A DNA stretch of 64,000 nucleotides from Planctomycetia bacterium. GTDB lineage: Bacteria; Planctomycetota; Planctomycetia; Pirellulales; Thermoguttaceae. The stretch lies in assembly GCA_030539295.1 (NCBI GenBank), contig JAUNSJ010000009.1, forward strand, positions 62,001 to 126,000. Direction: 5' to 3'. A model generated the notes under the pieces. It saw only the letters and a program-made list of their open reading frames with translations. It ran no database searches and was not told the origin of the DNA. The position numbers and the translations under genes were made by a program. Position 1 is the first letter of the stretch. Each line of letters starts with the position of its first letter. Shown one piece after another: positions 54,896 to 64,000 of the stretch.

Positions 54896-55996
54896 ATGAA
54901 TATGTCAACACTAGTGGAAACCACGACGCGAGTCAGACGGCAACCCCGGGACTTCTCCTGTGGCGATTCCGTTGTTTTTTACGCCCCTCATGACGTTCGT
55001 ATTGAGCCGATGGCTAAGCGTCCCGAGCCGGGAACCGGAGAAGTTCTGGTGCGTGTCGAGGCCTGCGCCATCTGCGGAACCGACGTGAAATCTTACCGCT
55101 TTGGCAACGCGAGAATTCAACCGCCACAAATTATGGGCCATGAATTTTGTGGCACAATTGAAGAATGCGGGCAGGACGTCACGGAATACAGTCCGGGCCA
55201 GCGAGTCGTTATGGCCACAAGTATGGGCTGCGGCTCCTGCTTCTATTGCAAGAGCGGGCACAGTAATATCTGTCCTGAAATCGAAGCGATGGGCTTTCAT
55301 TATCCAGGCGGGATGGCCCCGTGGCTCATTATTCCGGCCAAAGGAGTGCGGCAGCGGCATTTAGTGGACGTCGGCGACTTGAATCCGGTCGTTGCCGCCC
55401 TTGCCGAACCGATGTCTTGTGTTATAAATAATGTTACCAGGCCGCCGCGGGACGAGGTTCATACCGCGCTCGTACTCGGACTCGGTCCGCTCGGATTCCT
55501 GCATGCCATTTGCTTACGCGAACGCGGGGTTGAGTCCATTGTGTGTGTTGAGTTTCCCGGACGTCGGTTTGAGCTGGCTCAGGCGATGGGCTTTCAGGTC
55601 ATAACGCCAGAGGAACTGGAACGCTCCTGGCAGCAGCGGTCGGGCAATCGCGGTTTCGATTTCGTTATTGTCACCGCGCCAAGCAACGCGATTCAGGGAA
55701 CGGCTCCGAAGTACGCGAGGAAACGCGGCTACGTCTCCTGGTTCGCGTCACTGCCCGCCGGCGACGAAATGCTGACCGTCAACAGTCGCACGGTGCACTA
55801 TGGAGAGCTGACCGTCTACGGCACCAGCGATTCCACACCGGAGCATGTACGTCAAGCGGTTGACATTTTGCGACAGGGCCAGAACGATTTCCGTAAAATC
55901 GTGACGCACGTCCTGCCCATGAGTCAGTTTGAATTTGCGCTCGACGAAATAAAAAATGGCGCCGCAGTTAAGATTGTTCTGGTTCCGGAAAACTGA
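54896..55996 (+). CDS. Zinc-dependent medium-chain dehydrogenase
   Basis: This protein of 364-366 residues belongs to the sorbitol/threonine/alcohol dehydrogenase family. Catalytic zinc ligands are in ACAICGTD and GHEFCGT; structural zinc cysteines are in GCGSCFYCKSGHSNIC; the NAD fold shows VLGLGPLGFLHA. It probably oxidises a polyol or ketose in the operon's pathway. The ATG at 54902 has better spacing to GGAG than the one at 54896. Confidence 0.9.
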   Translation: MNMSTLVETTTRVRRQPRDFSCGDSVVFYAPHDVRIEPMAKRPEPGTGEVLVRVEACAICGTDVKSYRFGNARIQPPQIMGHEFCGTIEECGQDVTEYSPGQRVVMATSMGCGSCFYCKSGHSNICPEIEAMGFHYPGGMAPWLIIPAKGVRQRHLVDVGDLNPVVAALAEPMSCVINNVTRPPRDEVHTALVLGLGPLGFLHAICLRERGVESIVCVEFPGRRFELAQAMGFQVITPEELERSWQQRSGNRGFDFVIVTAPSNAIQGTAPKYARKRGYVSWFASLPAGDEMLTVNSRTVHYGELTVYGTSDSTPEHVRQAVDILRQGQNDFRKIVTHVLPMSQFEFALDEIKNGAAVKIVLVPEN

Positions 55997-56090
55997 TTCG
56001 GGCATGGTTTTCCGGTATACAGACGAAGGATTATTATCGCTCCATAAATTTAAATTTTCAACGCGGTACGAAATAGAGAGAGGTTAACCG

Positions 56091-57620
56091 ATGAAATATC
56101 TGCTTGGAATCGATTGCGGTTCAACGATCGTTAAAGCGGCTTTATTCGACGAGAACGGGCATGAAATCTCGGTCGTCGGAGAGAAGATACCTCATCTTTA
56201 CCCTCATTCGGGCTGGACGGAAAACGACCCGGAAAAACTCTGGCAGAGTGTCCTGACACTCCTGTCCCGACTCCTGCGTGAGACAGGAATCGACCCGGGA
56301 CAGATTGCCGCTCTTGCCTGTACCGGATATGGAAACGGACTGTATCTGACCGACGCCAAGGGAACGCCCGTGCGGAATGGAATCATCTCGTCGGACCTGC
56401 GTGCCCGGGATTATGTCCAGCAATGGCTCAATGACGGGACGCTCGACGCCCTACGCCCGAAAACCTTGCAAGCGACCTGGCCCGCCCAGCCCAACGCTCT
56501 GCTCCGTTTCCTCCTCGACCATGAGCCAGAAAGTGTACAGCGTGCCCGTTGGTTCTTTACCTGTAAGGATTATATTCGTTTTCGGCTGACCGGGCACCCC
56601 TGCTGGGAACTCTCCGACGCTACCGGATGCAATATGGTAAACGTAACCACCGGGGAATACGACGATGCGATTTTTCACGCCTGGGGCCTGGAACAGGTGC
56701 GTGATCTTTTTCCGCCGTTGTGCCATTCGCTGGACCTGTGCGGCACAATTACCGACGAGGTTGCCAAGGCGACCGGGCTTCTCGCGGGTACGCCCGTTGC
56801 CGCCGGTATGTTCGATATCGACGCCTGTTCCCTCGCCGCTGGTATGACCGACCCGTCTTGCCTGTGCATGGTCAGTGGCACTTGGGGCAATAATCTTTCC
56901 CTTACACAAGATCCACGCCCCGACAGCGATATTTTCATGACCAGTCGCTACGCGCTGGACGGCTATTATCTTTTGCTTGAAGGCAGTCCGACCTCGGCCA
57001 GTAATTTCGACTGGTTCGCCACACGCTTCCTGGCACGCCGTGCCCCGCAGGCGTATCAGGGTGAAAGTGACGAAACCGCATGGCGTGACACGCAATTTGC
57101 GGAATGTCTGCGTGAAATTGCCGCCGTTTCCCCACGTGAGGATGCCCCCATTTTTTTGCCGTACCTCTTTGGCGGTCCGGTCGACCTCGATGCCCGTGGC
57201 GTCCTCTTCGGACTCGATGGTCGTCATGAGCAGGGCGATATCCTCCGTGCCGTCCTCGAAGGGATCGTCTTCGGGCACCACTGGCACGTCGATCGCTTGT
57301 GCCGCGTGCGGAATCGCCCGGTCGTCATTCGCCTGACCGGCGGGGCAACGCGAAGTCCGCTCTGGACGCAAATGTTCGCCGATGTTTTCCAGACGCCGGT
57401 AGAAATTCCGACCGGGACCGAACTGGGCGTTCTCGGCGCGGCTATTGGCGCCGCTGCTGCGGTGGGCCTGTATCCATCATTAACCGATGCGGTTCAGTCC
57501 ATGGTTCGCGTCGACCGTGTCTGTCAGCCGAATTCGGAACTGGCCGAACTTTACGCCCGAAAATACCGCCGGTTCCGGAAGTTGCTCGACGTCCTCGCCG
57601 GGCACTGGACGCTGGATTAG
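56091..57620 (+). CDS. FGGY-family carbohydrate kinase (LyxK-like)
   Basis: This 509-residue sugar kinase begins LGIDCGSTIVKAALFDENG (phosphate-1 loop), has TGYGNGLYLTDAKGTPVRNG, then VSGTWGNN (second loop) and GGATRSPLWTQMF (adenosine site). Within FGGY kinases it most resembles L-xylulokinase types, but its substrate is not certain. It would phosphorylate the ketose made by the dehydrogenases for later cleavage. GAGAGG precedes the start. Confidence 0.9.
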   Translation: MKYLLGIDCGSTIVKAALFDENGHEISVVGEKIPHLYPHSGWTENDPEKLWQSVLTLLSRLLRETGIDPGQIAALACTGYGNGLYLTDAKGTPVRNGIISSDLRARDYVQQWLNDGTLDALRPKTLQATWPAQPNALLRFLLDHEPESVQRARWFFTCKDYIRFRLTGHPCWELSDATGCNMVNVTTGEYDDAIFHAWGLEQVRDLFPPLCHSLDLCGTITDEVAKATGLLAGTPVAAGMFDIDACSLAAGMTDPSCLCMVSGTWGNNLSLTQDPRPDSDIFMTSRYALDGYYLLLEGSPTSASNFDWFATRFLARRAPQAYQGESDETAWRDTQFAECLREIAAVSPREDAPIFLPYLFGGPVDLDARGVLFGLDGRHEQGDILRAVLEGIVFGHHWHVDRLCRVRNRPVVIRLTGGATRSPLWTQMFADVFQTPVEIPTGTELGVLGAAIGAAAAVGLYPSLTDAVQSMVRVDRVCQPNSELAELYARKYRRFRKLLDVLAGHWTLD

Positions 57621-57737
57621 ACCACCCTGTCAGGCATATTGTTAAAAATACAAGAAAACAGTAAGCCTGTTGTGTGACCGTTCGAATAAATAACTTGCAA
57701 AAATAGCAAATGCAATAAAAAGGTAAAAGGAATTTTT

Positions 57738-58499
57738 ATGGACCTGTTCCTCAAGGACAAAACTGTTCTGGTCACCGGCGCCGCCAAGGGACTCGGTGCC
57801 GCTATTGCCACATTGCTGGCCCAGGAAGGTGCCCGGGTCGTTATCAATTATTCGTCCAGTCGTGAGGCCGCCGCGTCGCTCTCACACCAGTTGACCGACC
57901 AGTACGGAGTCCGCACACTTGCCCTGCAAGCCGACGTTTCCAACGAAGCCGAGGTCATTTCCATGTTCGATGCCGTGGAGGCGGAATTCGGCCCGGTCGA
58001 CGCTCTGGTCAATAACGCCGCGTACTGTGCCAATCCCTGTTGCGTTGATTTGGACCTGGCCGAATTTCAGAAGACGCTGGCCGTAAACTTACAGGGAACC
58101 TTTCTCGCCAGCCGCGAATTCTGCCGACGCGCTTTGCGTGATAAGCGGACCGGGAACATCGTCAATATTTCCAGTCAGGCAGCGCTCCGCGGATCGCAAA
58201 GTGGGAAAACAGCCTACGACATGACAAAAGCGGGCATCGTCGGGTTTACCCGCTCTCTTTCGCTCGAAATGGCCCCCCACTGCATTCTCGTCAATTGCGT
58301 CCTGCCCGGCCTTATGTACACCGACATCCTCGCCCGTCAGATCGCCGCCGACCCCGACCGCTACAACAAACGTTCCCCCCTGGGCCGAATTGGTCGCTGC
58401 GAAGAGATTGCCCAAGTTGCCGTCTTTCTCTGCTCCAGCCGAGCAAGCTATATGAGCGGCGCCTCGGTCGACGTCTCCGGCGGCCTGGCCTTGCACTGA
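57738..58499 (+). CDS. Short-chain dehydrogenase/reductase
   Basis: This 253-residue NAD(P)-dependent enzyme has TGAAKGLGAAIA for nucleotide binding, NNAAY, catalytic Ser in NISSQAA and Tyr/Lys in YDMTK, and NCVLPGL. It is only moderately similar to the SDR at 53344, so the operon has two distinct oxidation steps or substrates. It is the last gene before the second promoter at 58573. Confidence 0.9.
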   Translation: MDLFLKDKTVLVTGAAKGLGAAIATLLAQEGARVVINYSSSREAAASLSHQLTDQYGVRTLALQADVSNEAEVISMFDAVEAEFGPVDALVNNAAYCANPCCVDLDLAEFQKTLAVNLQGTFLASREFCRRALRDKRTGNIVNISSQAALRGSQSGKTAYDMTKAGIVGFTRSLSLEMAPHCILVNCVLPGLMYTDILARQIAADPDRYNKRSPLGRIGRCEEIAQVAVFLCSSRASYMSGASVDVSGGLALH

Positions 58500-58537
58500 C
58501 ATAGAATTCGCTCACGCTGGATGAGGGATTCTTTGTC

Positions 58538-58575
58538 TGCACAAAACCGGATAAAGTTTGTCGAATTCATGATTG
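58538..58575 (+). promoter_or_regulatory. Shared 38-bp operator, copy 2
   Basis: It repeats the 53181-53218 element (first 18 bases identical, about 31 of 38 overall) immediately upstream of the next -35 box. It connects this operon to the XylR-type regulator. Confidence 0.65.
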
Positions 58576-58600
58576 CATTACAAAAATGTTTGTGTATAAT
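58573..58600 (+). promoter_or_regulatory. Promoter of the DUF1559-oxidoreductase operon
   Basis: TTGCAT (58573-58578) and TATAAT (58595-58600) are spaced 16 bp apart, the same spacing as at 53216-53243. Confidence 0.65.
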
Positions 58601-58743
58601 AATGGTATCAAGCTTGAATTGATCAGGCTTAGATACTGACAAACCGTTACCTTGCGTGTTTTTTCACTCGTTTCGTCTTGATACTCCGAGAGAAAGTTCA
58701 AGACCAAAACCATCACCATCACCTTATGAGAAGGAGACGTAGC

Positions 58744-59895
58744 ATGAAAGTAGAACGTATCATTGTCGATTTGTTAAAACGGGGGGGGGGCAGCCCGGAC
58801 AATTTAGCGAAAAGCCTCTCTTTTTCGGTGTCCCGCATAAAAAATCGTCGTCGGGGCTTTACTCTTGTCGAACTTTTGGTCGTGATTGCCATAATAGGCA
58901 TTCTGATTGCCCTTCTTTTGCCGGCAGTTCAGGCAGCACGCGAAGCGGCCAAGCGAATGCAATGCACAAGCAACTTAAAAAATCTTGTCCTTGCCGTACA
59001 CAACTATCGCGACACCAACTTCATGAATATTCCCGCTGGTTTGGTTCCAGACAGTCAGCCAGTCTCTGTTTGTACCCCTTCCTGGTATTGGCGTATACTT
59101 CCCTTCGTGGAGCAGTCGGCGCTTTACGAAGGATTTGTATCTCGCACATGTGACATGAGTGTGACCGGCCATACCGGTCCCTGGTACAGTCGGATTGATT
59201 GCCCGATCTATGATAATAAGGAGAGTCCTTATACAACGGCAAACGTCTCAATTTTTACATGTCCAAGTCGTGAATATCAATTTAAGGAACACGCGACGGA
59301 TATTGATTACAATCGGTCTATGGGCTGCTATGTTGTCAACCTGGGACCGACGAGTTACGGTCGTATCAATCTGCACCTGGCATACCCCGGCAATTACAGT
59401 ACAAAGCCGTGGTATCAGCCCCACGAACCGCCTTTTCGATTGAGCCTGGCGCCAACATCTCCCACCTCAACGACCATAAAGTATGACGATAAATTGGCGT
59501 TCGTCGACTTTAACGCCATAACCGACGGGTTAAGCAATACGGTCTTTATGTCTGAAGTCACGCCAGCTCGCGACGCGTCCGGTTCCTATGGCGATATTAT
59601 GATGGTGGTCGGCTGTGGCTTCAGTGCCCGATTTACTCCCAATAGCGACGGAGCAGGAACGAAAGATGATCTTTTTTCCATCTTTAACGCCGAGACAGTG
59701 GGTGTGAACCGAAAAGCTGCCTGTAATTTAATTAGCAATTTCGACAATAACAAAGCCAGGGTGCGGAGTTATCATCCAGGAGGTGTCAACGCCGCTTTGG
59801 GAGACGGATCCGTTCGCTTCGTTTCCGATACAATTGCCGAAAATGTGTGGGCCTATGCCTGTGGCGGGGCTGATGGTCAAAATGTCGAGCTGTAG
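58744..59895 (+). CDS. DUF1559 prepilin-like protein with poly-G tract, in frame (ON)
   Basis: This 383-residue protein has a leader containing KRGGGS, the pilin-type signal [32 protein letters not shown] and a closing [20 protein letters not shown]. The ATG at 58744 follows AAGGAG by 7 nt and is in frame with the domain at the present 10 G; the TTG-initiated extension to 58678 is not needed. One G more or fewer would break the frame. It is followed by a close paralog at 59984, and the pair seems to be a tandem duplication. Confidence 0.9.
   Translation: MKVERIIVDLLKRGGGSPDNLAKSLSFSVSRIKNRRRGFTLVELLVVIAIIGILIALLLPAVQAAREAAKRMQCTSNLKNLVLAVHNYRDTNFMNIPAGLVPDSQPVSVCTPSWYWRILPFVEQSALYEGFVSRTCDMSVTGHTGPWYSRIDCPIYDNKESPYTTANVSIFTCPSREYQFKEHATDIDYNRSMGCYVVNLGPTSYGRINLHLAYPGNYSTKPWYQPHEPPFRLSLAPTSPTSTTIKYDDKLAFVDFNAITDGLSNTVFMSEVTPARDASGSYGDIMMVVGCGFSARFTPNSDGAGTKDDLFSIFNAETVGVNRKAACNLISNFDNNKARVRSYHPGGVNAALGDGSVRFVSDTIAENVWAYACGGADGQNVEL
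58781..58790 (+). repeat. Poly-G tract of 10 bases in the DUF1559 leader
   Basis: It lies 12 codons after the start, encoding part of RGGGS. It is equivalent in position to the tracts at 45493 and 49603. Confidence 0.9.
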
Positions 59896-59905
59896 TCCGG
59901 TGGTT

Positions 59906-59948
59906 CCCTCTCTTGTTGTTTAAAGTGAGAGGGGATTGACCTTTTTTT
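59906..59948 (+). terminator. Intra-operon hairpin with T run
   Basis: A 7-bp stem CCCTCTC / GAGAGGG (59906-59912, 59927-59933) is followed by seven T at 59942-59948. It sits between two DUF1559 genes and probably gives partial termination. Confidence 0.5.
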
Positions 59949-59983
59949 GATTTTATCTTAGCTGAAAAGAAGAGGAGAACAAC

Positions 59984-61024
59984 ATGAAAAGAAGAGGATT
60001 TGGATTTACCCTTGTGGAGCTGCTCGTGGTCATTGCAATTATTGGTATTTTAATTGCTTTGCTCCTGCCGGCCGTACAGGCGGCGCGAGAGGCGGCTCGC
60101 CGGGCACAGTGTACCAACAACTTGAAGAATCTCGTTCTGGCGATTCACAATTATCGGGATGCCAATACGAAGAATCTGCCTGGTGGCCTGTCACATAGTG
60201 TCTGGTTACCCTCCTGGTATTGGCGTATTATGCCTTACGTGGAACAAAACGCGCTCTACGACTCCTTTCTCACCAGAACTTGTGATGAGTCCATTAGTGG
60301 TCATTCGGGCCCTTGGTACAGTCATGTAAATTGCCCAGTCAATGACGATAAAGAAAGTGAATCGGCTACTGCAGAAGTTTCCATTTTTACCTGTCCGTCC
60401 CGACAATACCAAAAGAAAGAGAATGCCTCGGATAATGATTACAGCAGAGCCATGGGATGTTACGCCGTTAATATAGGTCCGACGAACTACGGGCAATGGA
60501 ATCTGTACGCGGCATTTACTTCTTATGCCGGCAAGCCGTGGTTTAATCCGAAGACACCACCATTCAATATTGGAATGGGATTAAAAGCGGGAACAACGTC
60601 CGAGACGGTAGTGCGGGACCGACTCGCCTTTATGGACTTTAGTGCCATCCTGGATGGTCTGTCCAATACAGTTTTTATGTCAGAAGTGACTCCTGCAAGC
60701 GACGGCAGTGGCAGTTATGCTGATATCCAGTTGGTTTTCGGTTGTGGCTTCAGTGGACGATTTACCCCTAATAGTGACGGCACGGGAAGTAAAGACGATC
60801 TTTTCGCCAAATATAACGACAACACGGTAGGTAGAGGCGGTAAGGGGCTTTCCAACGACACAATTGGGCTTGAAAACAACAAAGCGCGAGCAAGAAGTTT
60901 TCATTCCGGAGGGGTAAACGCTGCCATGGGTGACGGGTCCGTTCGTTTCGTTTCCGATACAATCGCCGAAAATATTTGGGCTTATGCCTGTAGCGGCGAT
61001 GATGGTGTTACAGTTCAGTTTTAA
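59984..61024 (+). CDS. DUF1559 prepilin-like protein, short leader
   Basis: This 346-residue protein starts [14 protein letters not shown], so the pilin signal lies almost at the N-terminus. [18 protein letters not shown] and the closing [20 protein letters not shown] are typical. It is a close paralog of the preceding gene (shared [14 protein letters not shown]-like segments and [17 protein letters not shown]). It has no poly-G tract. GAGGAG precedes the ATG. Confidence 0.92.
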   Translation: MKRRGFGFTLVELLVVIAIIGILIALLLPAVQAAREAARRAQCTNNLKNLVLAIHNYRDANTKNLPGGLSHSVWLPSWYWRIMPYVEQNALYDSFLTRTCDESISGHSGPWYSHVNCPVNDDKESESATAEVSIFTCPSRQYQKKENASDNDYSRAMGCYAVNIGPTNYGQWNLYAAFTSYAGKPWFNPKTPPFNIGMGLKAGTTSETVVRDRLAFMDFSAILDGLSNTVFMSEVTPASDGSGSYADIQLVFGCGFSGRFTPNSDGTGSKDDLFAKYNDNTVGRGGKGLSNDTIGLENNKARARSFHSGGVNAAMGDGSVRFVSDTIAENIWAYACSGDDGVTVQF

Positions 61025-61087
61025 AACAGGTATTTGTAGTGAGATTAAAATAAAAAATTTAAATTAAAAGAAGAAGGATTTGGTTTG

Positions 61088-61504
61088 ATGAAAACATCTG
61101 TTGCTTTGTTGGCTTGCATTCTCTTAACCATTGCCGGTTGCGGCGGTAGCGGCCTTTCGGTGGGCGGCGCCGTCTCCTACGACGGTAAACCTGTGGATAA
61201 CGGTAGTATCGGATTCGTCGCGGCTGGCGGCGGAACTACTTATGGCGCCGATATAAAGGGTGGTAAATGGAATAGAAAACTTCCTCCCGGTTCCTATGAC
61301 GTTTCCATCGTCGACAATACAAAAAAACAGCTTGATAAGCCCTATGTTAACGATATAGGACAAACGGTGGAAACGGAAACAGTAACCACCATCCCTGATT
61401 GTTACAATGTGAATAGCACGCTGAAAGTTGATATCGAACCCGGGAAGAAGGTCTATGATTTCTTATTGGCGGTGCCTGATAACACGGAGAATGTTGTTGA
61501 ATAA
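61088..61504 (+). CDS. Transthyretin-like lipoprotein
   Basis: This 138-residue lipoprotein has lipobox TIAGC and the pattern GGAVSYDGKPVDNGSIGFVA then PGSYDVSIVD. It fills the same operon slot as the lipoproteins at 17244, 44395 and 48447. AAGGA precedes the ATG; an upstream TTG is not used here. Confidence 0.8.
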   Translation: MKTSVALLACILLTIAGCGGSGLSVGGAVSYDGKPVDNGSIGFVAAGGGTTYGADIKGGKWNRKLPPGSYDVSIVDNTKKQLDKPYVNDIGQTVETETVTTIPDCYNVNSTLKVDIEPGKKVYDFLLAVPDNTENVVE

Positions 61505-61552
61505 TTCACTTGGTTATATCACCAATAAAATAATTTAATGAGTGAGGTTCAG

Positions 61553-64000
61553 ATGGGACATTATCGATTCAGCCTTTACAATATGTCACTTGTTGTCGTT
61601 TTGACTGCGGCGCTGTCATGCACGTGCCGTGTCTGTTTCTCTCAATCCCTGTTTCTCGAGGCAGAGGCTTTCAAAGAACTCGGAGGCTGGGTCGTCGACC
61701 CGCATTCCATGCAGCAAATGGGATCGTCTTACATTATGGCACATGGAAAGGGAGAACCTGTAGCCGATGCCTGGACGAGAGTCGATATTCCGCAAGAAGG
61801 AGAATATTTCGTCTGGGTCCGCACTCGGGACTGGACCGCTGTCTGGGGACGTGGTACACCTGCCGGACAATTCAACATCGCGATCAACGACGTCCCCTTG
61901 CCAACTATTCTGGGTACTAATGGCAAGGAGTGGGCTTGGCAAAAAGCGGGCCTCGTGCGACTTCCTGCCGGCACGAGTAAGATTTCTTTTAAAGACCTTA
62001 CCGGGTTTAATGGCCGTTGCGATGCCCTGTATTTAACGTGTGACCCGAACGATATTCCGGCGAACACTGCGGAAAAACTTGTCGCTCTCCGCGATAGTAA
62101 AACGGGAAATGTCATACGCGACGCCGAAAAACAATACGACCTTATTGTCGTCGGAGGCGGCATGTCCGGTATGTGTGCCGCACTGGCCGCCGCGCGAACC
62201 GGGTGCAGTGTCCTCCTGCTCCAGGACCGTGAAGTTCTCGGCGGTTGCAACAGTTCAGAGATCCGTGTCGGACTCGGTGGTCATATACATCTCCCTCCTT
62301 ACACAAATTTGGGAAATATTGTGGAGGAAGTTGCACCTATTCATGGCAGTGGCGGCACGTACGACAAAGAGTATTATGAAGATGCCAGAAAAGAAATTAT
62401 CTTCCACAAGCCAGGCACACATTGTGATCTGAGGTTTCGTGAGCACGTGTATGCCGTCGAAGCTGACCCCAACGACCCAAAACGAATCGGAGCTGTCATT
62501 TCCCGCAACACGCACACCGGAAAACAGACACGTTTTCGCGCTCCTCTGTTCGTCGACGCAACGGGAGACGCTGTTATTGCACGCATGATGAATTGCGAAG
62601 TTATGTATGGACGTGAGGCACGTGCCCAATTTAATGAAATCAATGCCCCGGAAATCGCCGATCGGCAGGTCATGGGACATTCAGTACTATGGATTGCCAA
62701 GCGGCAGGAAGAACCCGTCTCTTTTCCTGACATTGATTGGGCACTCCCCTTTACCGACGAGACCGCCTATTTTATTCGCGGGGGTGACTGGGAACAGGAA
62801 GCAGGACAGTATCGGGATATGGCCGACGAAACGGAGTATATTCGTGACTACGGACTTCTGTCCATCTATTCCAACTGGTCCTTCTTAAAAAACCATTCGT
62901 CCCGTAAAGCGGAGTTCGCTTACGATGGTCTCGATTGGGTCTCGCCCATCGGCGGCAAGCGCGAAAGCTATCGCGTCGTTGGTGATTATATCCTTAATCA
63001 GAATGACCTTGAGAATACCATAATTTATCCGGACGCCACGGCATCGATTAACTGGAATATCGACCTTCATTTTCCCGACCCGATTAATGTTGATCGTTTT
63101 GAAGAGCCTTTTCGCTCTTGTGCCTATCATCGGCTCTACCCGGCCCCATATCCCGTCCCCTATCGCTGTCTCTATGCAAAAGATTGTAAAAACCTTTTCC
63201 TCGCCGGACGCCATATCAGTACTACGCATGTTGCTTTTGCCGCCGCTCGGGTTATGCGGTCCTTGGGGATGCTCGGTGAAGTCGTCGGTATGGCCGCTTC
63301 CGTCTGCAAGCAGGAGAATATACTCCCACGCGATATCTATGAAACTCATTTCGAACAGCTCAAAACTCTTATGCAGCGTGGCGTTCCGAAATCTCCCTTA
63401 TATCACGGGGGAGGAACTGGCGACCACGAATCCTACCACTTTAAAGAGCTTGGTTTCCTCAGTATCTATCCCAATCCGTCGCCACTTTCCGAGGAACTGA
63501 TTAATCGCATCAAGGCTCTTGGCATGATTCATCGGCACGAGCATCCGCAACTTATGGAGAAAAAAGACCGTACGAAAAATATTAAGGTTGAAATGAAGAC
63601 TCCACTGTCTTCTATTGAGCTTGATAAAATTGAATTCTTCCAGATTCAAGGTGGGGCTCTCTCGTGCAATGAGTCCGATATTGTTCTCGACCAGGATATT
63701 GCAATCGGTATCAAGGGGGGGACCTTTGACGTCGGTTCCGACTCACAAAAGGAATCAGCGTTATACCTCTCTGGCCTCATTGAAAGTGAGCCTTTAAACG
63801 GAAATGAAACTTATGCCCCCTTGAGAAAGACTGGGACTGGTAAACTGATCGTACAGGGAATTGATACAACGGAATGTCCCTGGAATATTGAACAGGGGAC
63901 AGTAATATTTCAACGCTCGCGAAGCAATGAAGATTCCCACTGCCGTCAAGGCAATATTATCATTAATCCCGGTGCGGCCTTGGTGTGCGATAATCGCAAT
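61553..64000 (+). CDS. Exported FAD-dependent oxidoreductase, 3' end cut by window
   Basis: The gene is open to the window end with over 815 codons visible. After a signal-like N-terminus comes a domain of about 130 residues resembling a carbohydrate-binding beta-sandwich (EAEAFKELGGWVVDP). An FAD_oxidored-type domain follows (LIVVGGGMSGMCAALAAARTG near 197, then VLGGCNSSEIRVGLGG, and LFLAGRHISTTHVAFAAARVM). The last visible part has beta-helix-like strands (GTGKLIVQG, QGTVIFQRS), as in autotransporter-type passengers. Relatives are annotated as FAD-dependent oxidoreductases of carbohydrate use; the substrate is unknown. It is the last visible gene of the operon at 58573. Confidence 0.8.
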   Translation, partial: MGHYRFSLYNMSLVVVLTAALSCTCRVCFSQSLFLEAEAFKELGGWVVDPHSMQQMGSSYIMAHGKGEPVADAWTRVDIPQEGEYFVWVRTRDWTAVWGRGTPAGQFNIAINDVPLPTILGTNGKEWAWQKAGLVRLPAGTSKISFKDLTGFNGRCDALYLTCDPNDIPANTAEKLVALRDSKTGNVIRDAEKQYDLIVVGGGMSGMCAALAAARTGCSVLLLQDREVLGGCNSSEIRVGLGGHIHLPPYTNLGNIVEEVAPIHGSGGTYDKEYYEDARKEIIFHKPGTHCDLRFREHVYAVEADPNDPKRIGAVISRNTHTGKQTRFRAPLFVDATGDAVIARMMNCEVMYGREARAQFNEINAPEIADRQVMGHSVLWIAKRQEEPVSFPDIDWALPFTDETAYFIRGGDWEQEAGQYRDMADETEYIRDYGLLSIYSNWSFLKNHSSRKAEFAYDGLDWVSPIGGKRESYRVVGDYILNQNDLENTIIYPDATASINWNIDLHFPDPINVDRFEEPFRSCAYHRLYPAPYPVPYRCLYAKDCKNLFLAGRHISTTHVAFAAARVMRSLGMLGEVVGMAASVCKQENILPRDIYETHFEQLKTLMQRGVPKSPLYHGGGTGDHESYHFKELGFLSIYPNPSPLSEELINRIKALGMIHRHEHPQLMEKKDRTKNIKVEMKTPLSSIELDKIEFFQIQGGALSCNESDIVLDQDIAIGIKGGTFDVGSDSQKESALYLSGLIESEPLNGNETYAPLRKTGTGKLIVQGIDTTECPWNIEQGTVIFQRSRSNEDSHCRQGNIIINPGAALVCDNRN

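Noticed and set aside
63715-63721. Seven-G run in the FAD oxidoreductase
   Set aside because: Shorter than the DUF1559 tracts and without a frame conflict.

Overview
The window looks like chromosomal DNA of a planctomycete, probably from an animal gut. The evidence is five DUF1559 proteins with a prepilin-type N-terminus, a run of small transthyretin-like lipoproteins, SLA1-homology (SHD1) domains, a haem protein resembling the hydrazine synthase alpha subunit, and a 32-residue basic bL37-like protein. Three sialidase genes, two of them fused to SGNH esterase domains, plus glucosamine-6-phosphate deaminase point to foraging on host glycans. There are no rRNA or tRNA genes, CRISPR arrays or prophage. 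One decayed IS3-family fragment is present.

Layout. 1-7.7 kb: a cut sialidase, a sialidase with two SGNH domains, a 250-bp direct repeat flanking an insert with a membrane protein and IS3 debris, a squalene/phytoene synthase-like gene, and nagB. 8-16 kb: a lipoprotein, a helicase-TPR-response regulator operon, a PfkB kinase, a 75-bp tandem repeat, glgC and a broken SGNH gene. 16.7-21.9 kb: an operon of DUF1559, sialidase-SGNH and lipoprotein, divergent from a GntR regulator. 22-36.9 kb: mostly housekeeping genes (bL37-like, fabZ-like, trmB, folE, a GlcD-GlcF fusion, an O-antigen ligase-like gene, and rpmE-prfA-prmC-accB-accC). 37-42.7 kb: a structured gene-free stretch, then two tandem lipoproteins with nearly identical ends but different C-terminal domains. 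42.9-49.8 kb: two more DUF1559/lipoprotein/enzyme operons. 50-53 kb: a CPBP protease, MenA and a XylR-type regulator. 53.3-64 kb: a sugar-catabolic operon, then two DUF1559 genes, a lipoprotein and a large FAD oxidoreductase cut by the window end.

The main observation concerns the DUF1559 genes. Three of the five carry a run of 10-11 G between the start codon and the pilin-like signal. In two of them the only ATG with a good ribosome binding site is out of frame with the rest of the gene at the present tract length of 11 G; reading it leads to a stop just after the tract. Twelve G would restore a full-length protein. This is the form expected of phase-variable (contingency) genes. Each of these genes opens an operon encoding a small lipoprotein and a secreted enzyme, so on/off switching could govern surface glycan-use modules. 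Homopolymer sequencing error and ribosomal frameshifting remain alternatives.

The regulators can be linked to operons from the sequence. A 38-bp element next to the -35 box occurs both upstream of the sugar operon (beside the XylR-type gene) and upstream of the DUF1559/FAD-oxidoreductase operon. An AATAATACT-type palindrome or half-site lies at the GntR gene's own promoter, at the divergent sialidase operon, and near the broken SGNH gene.
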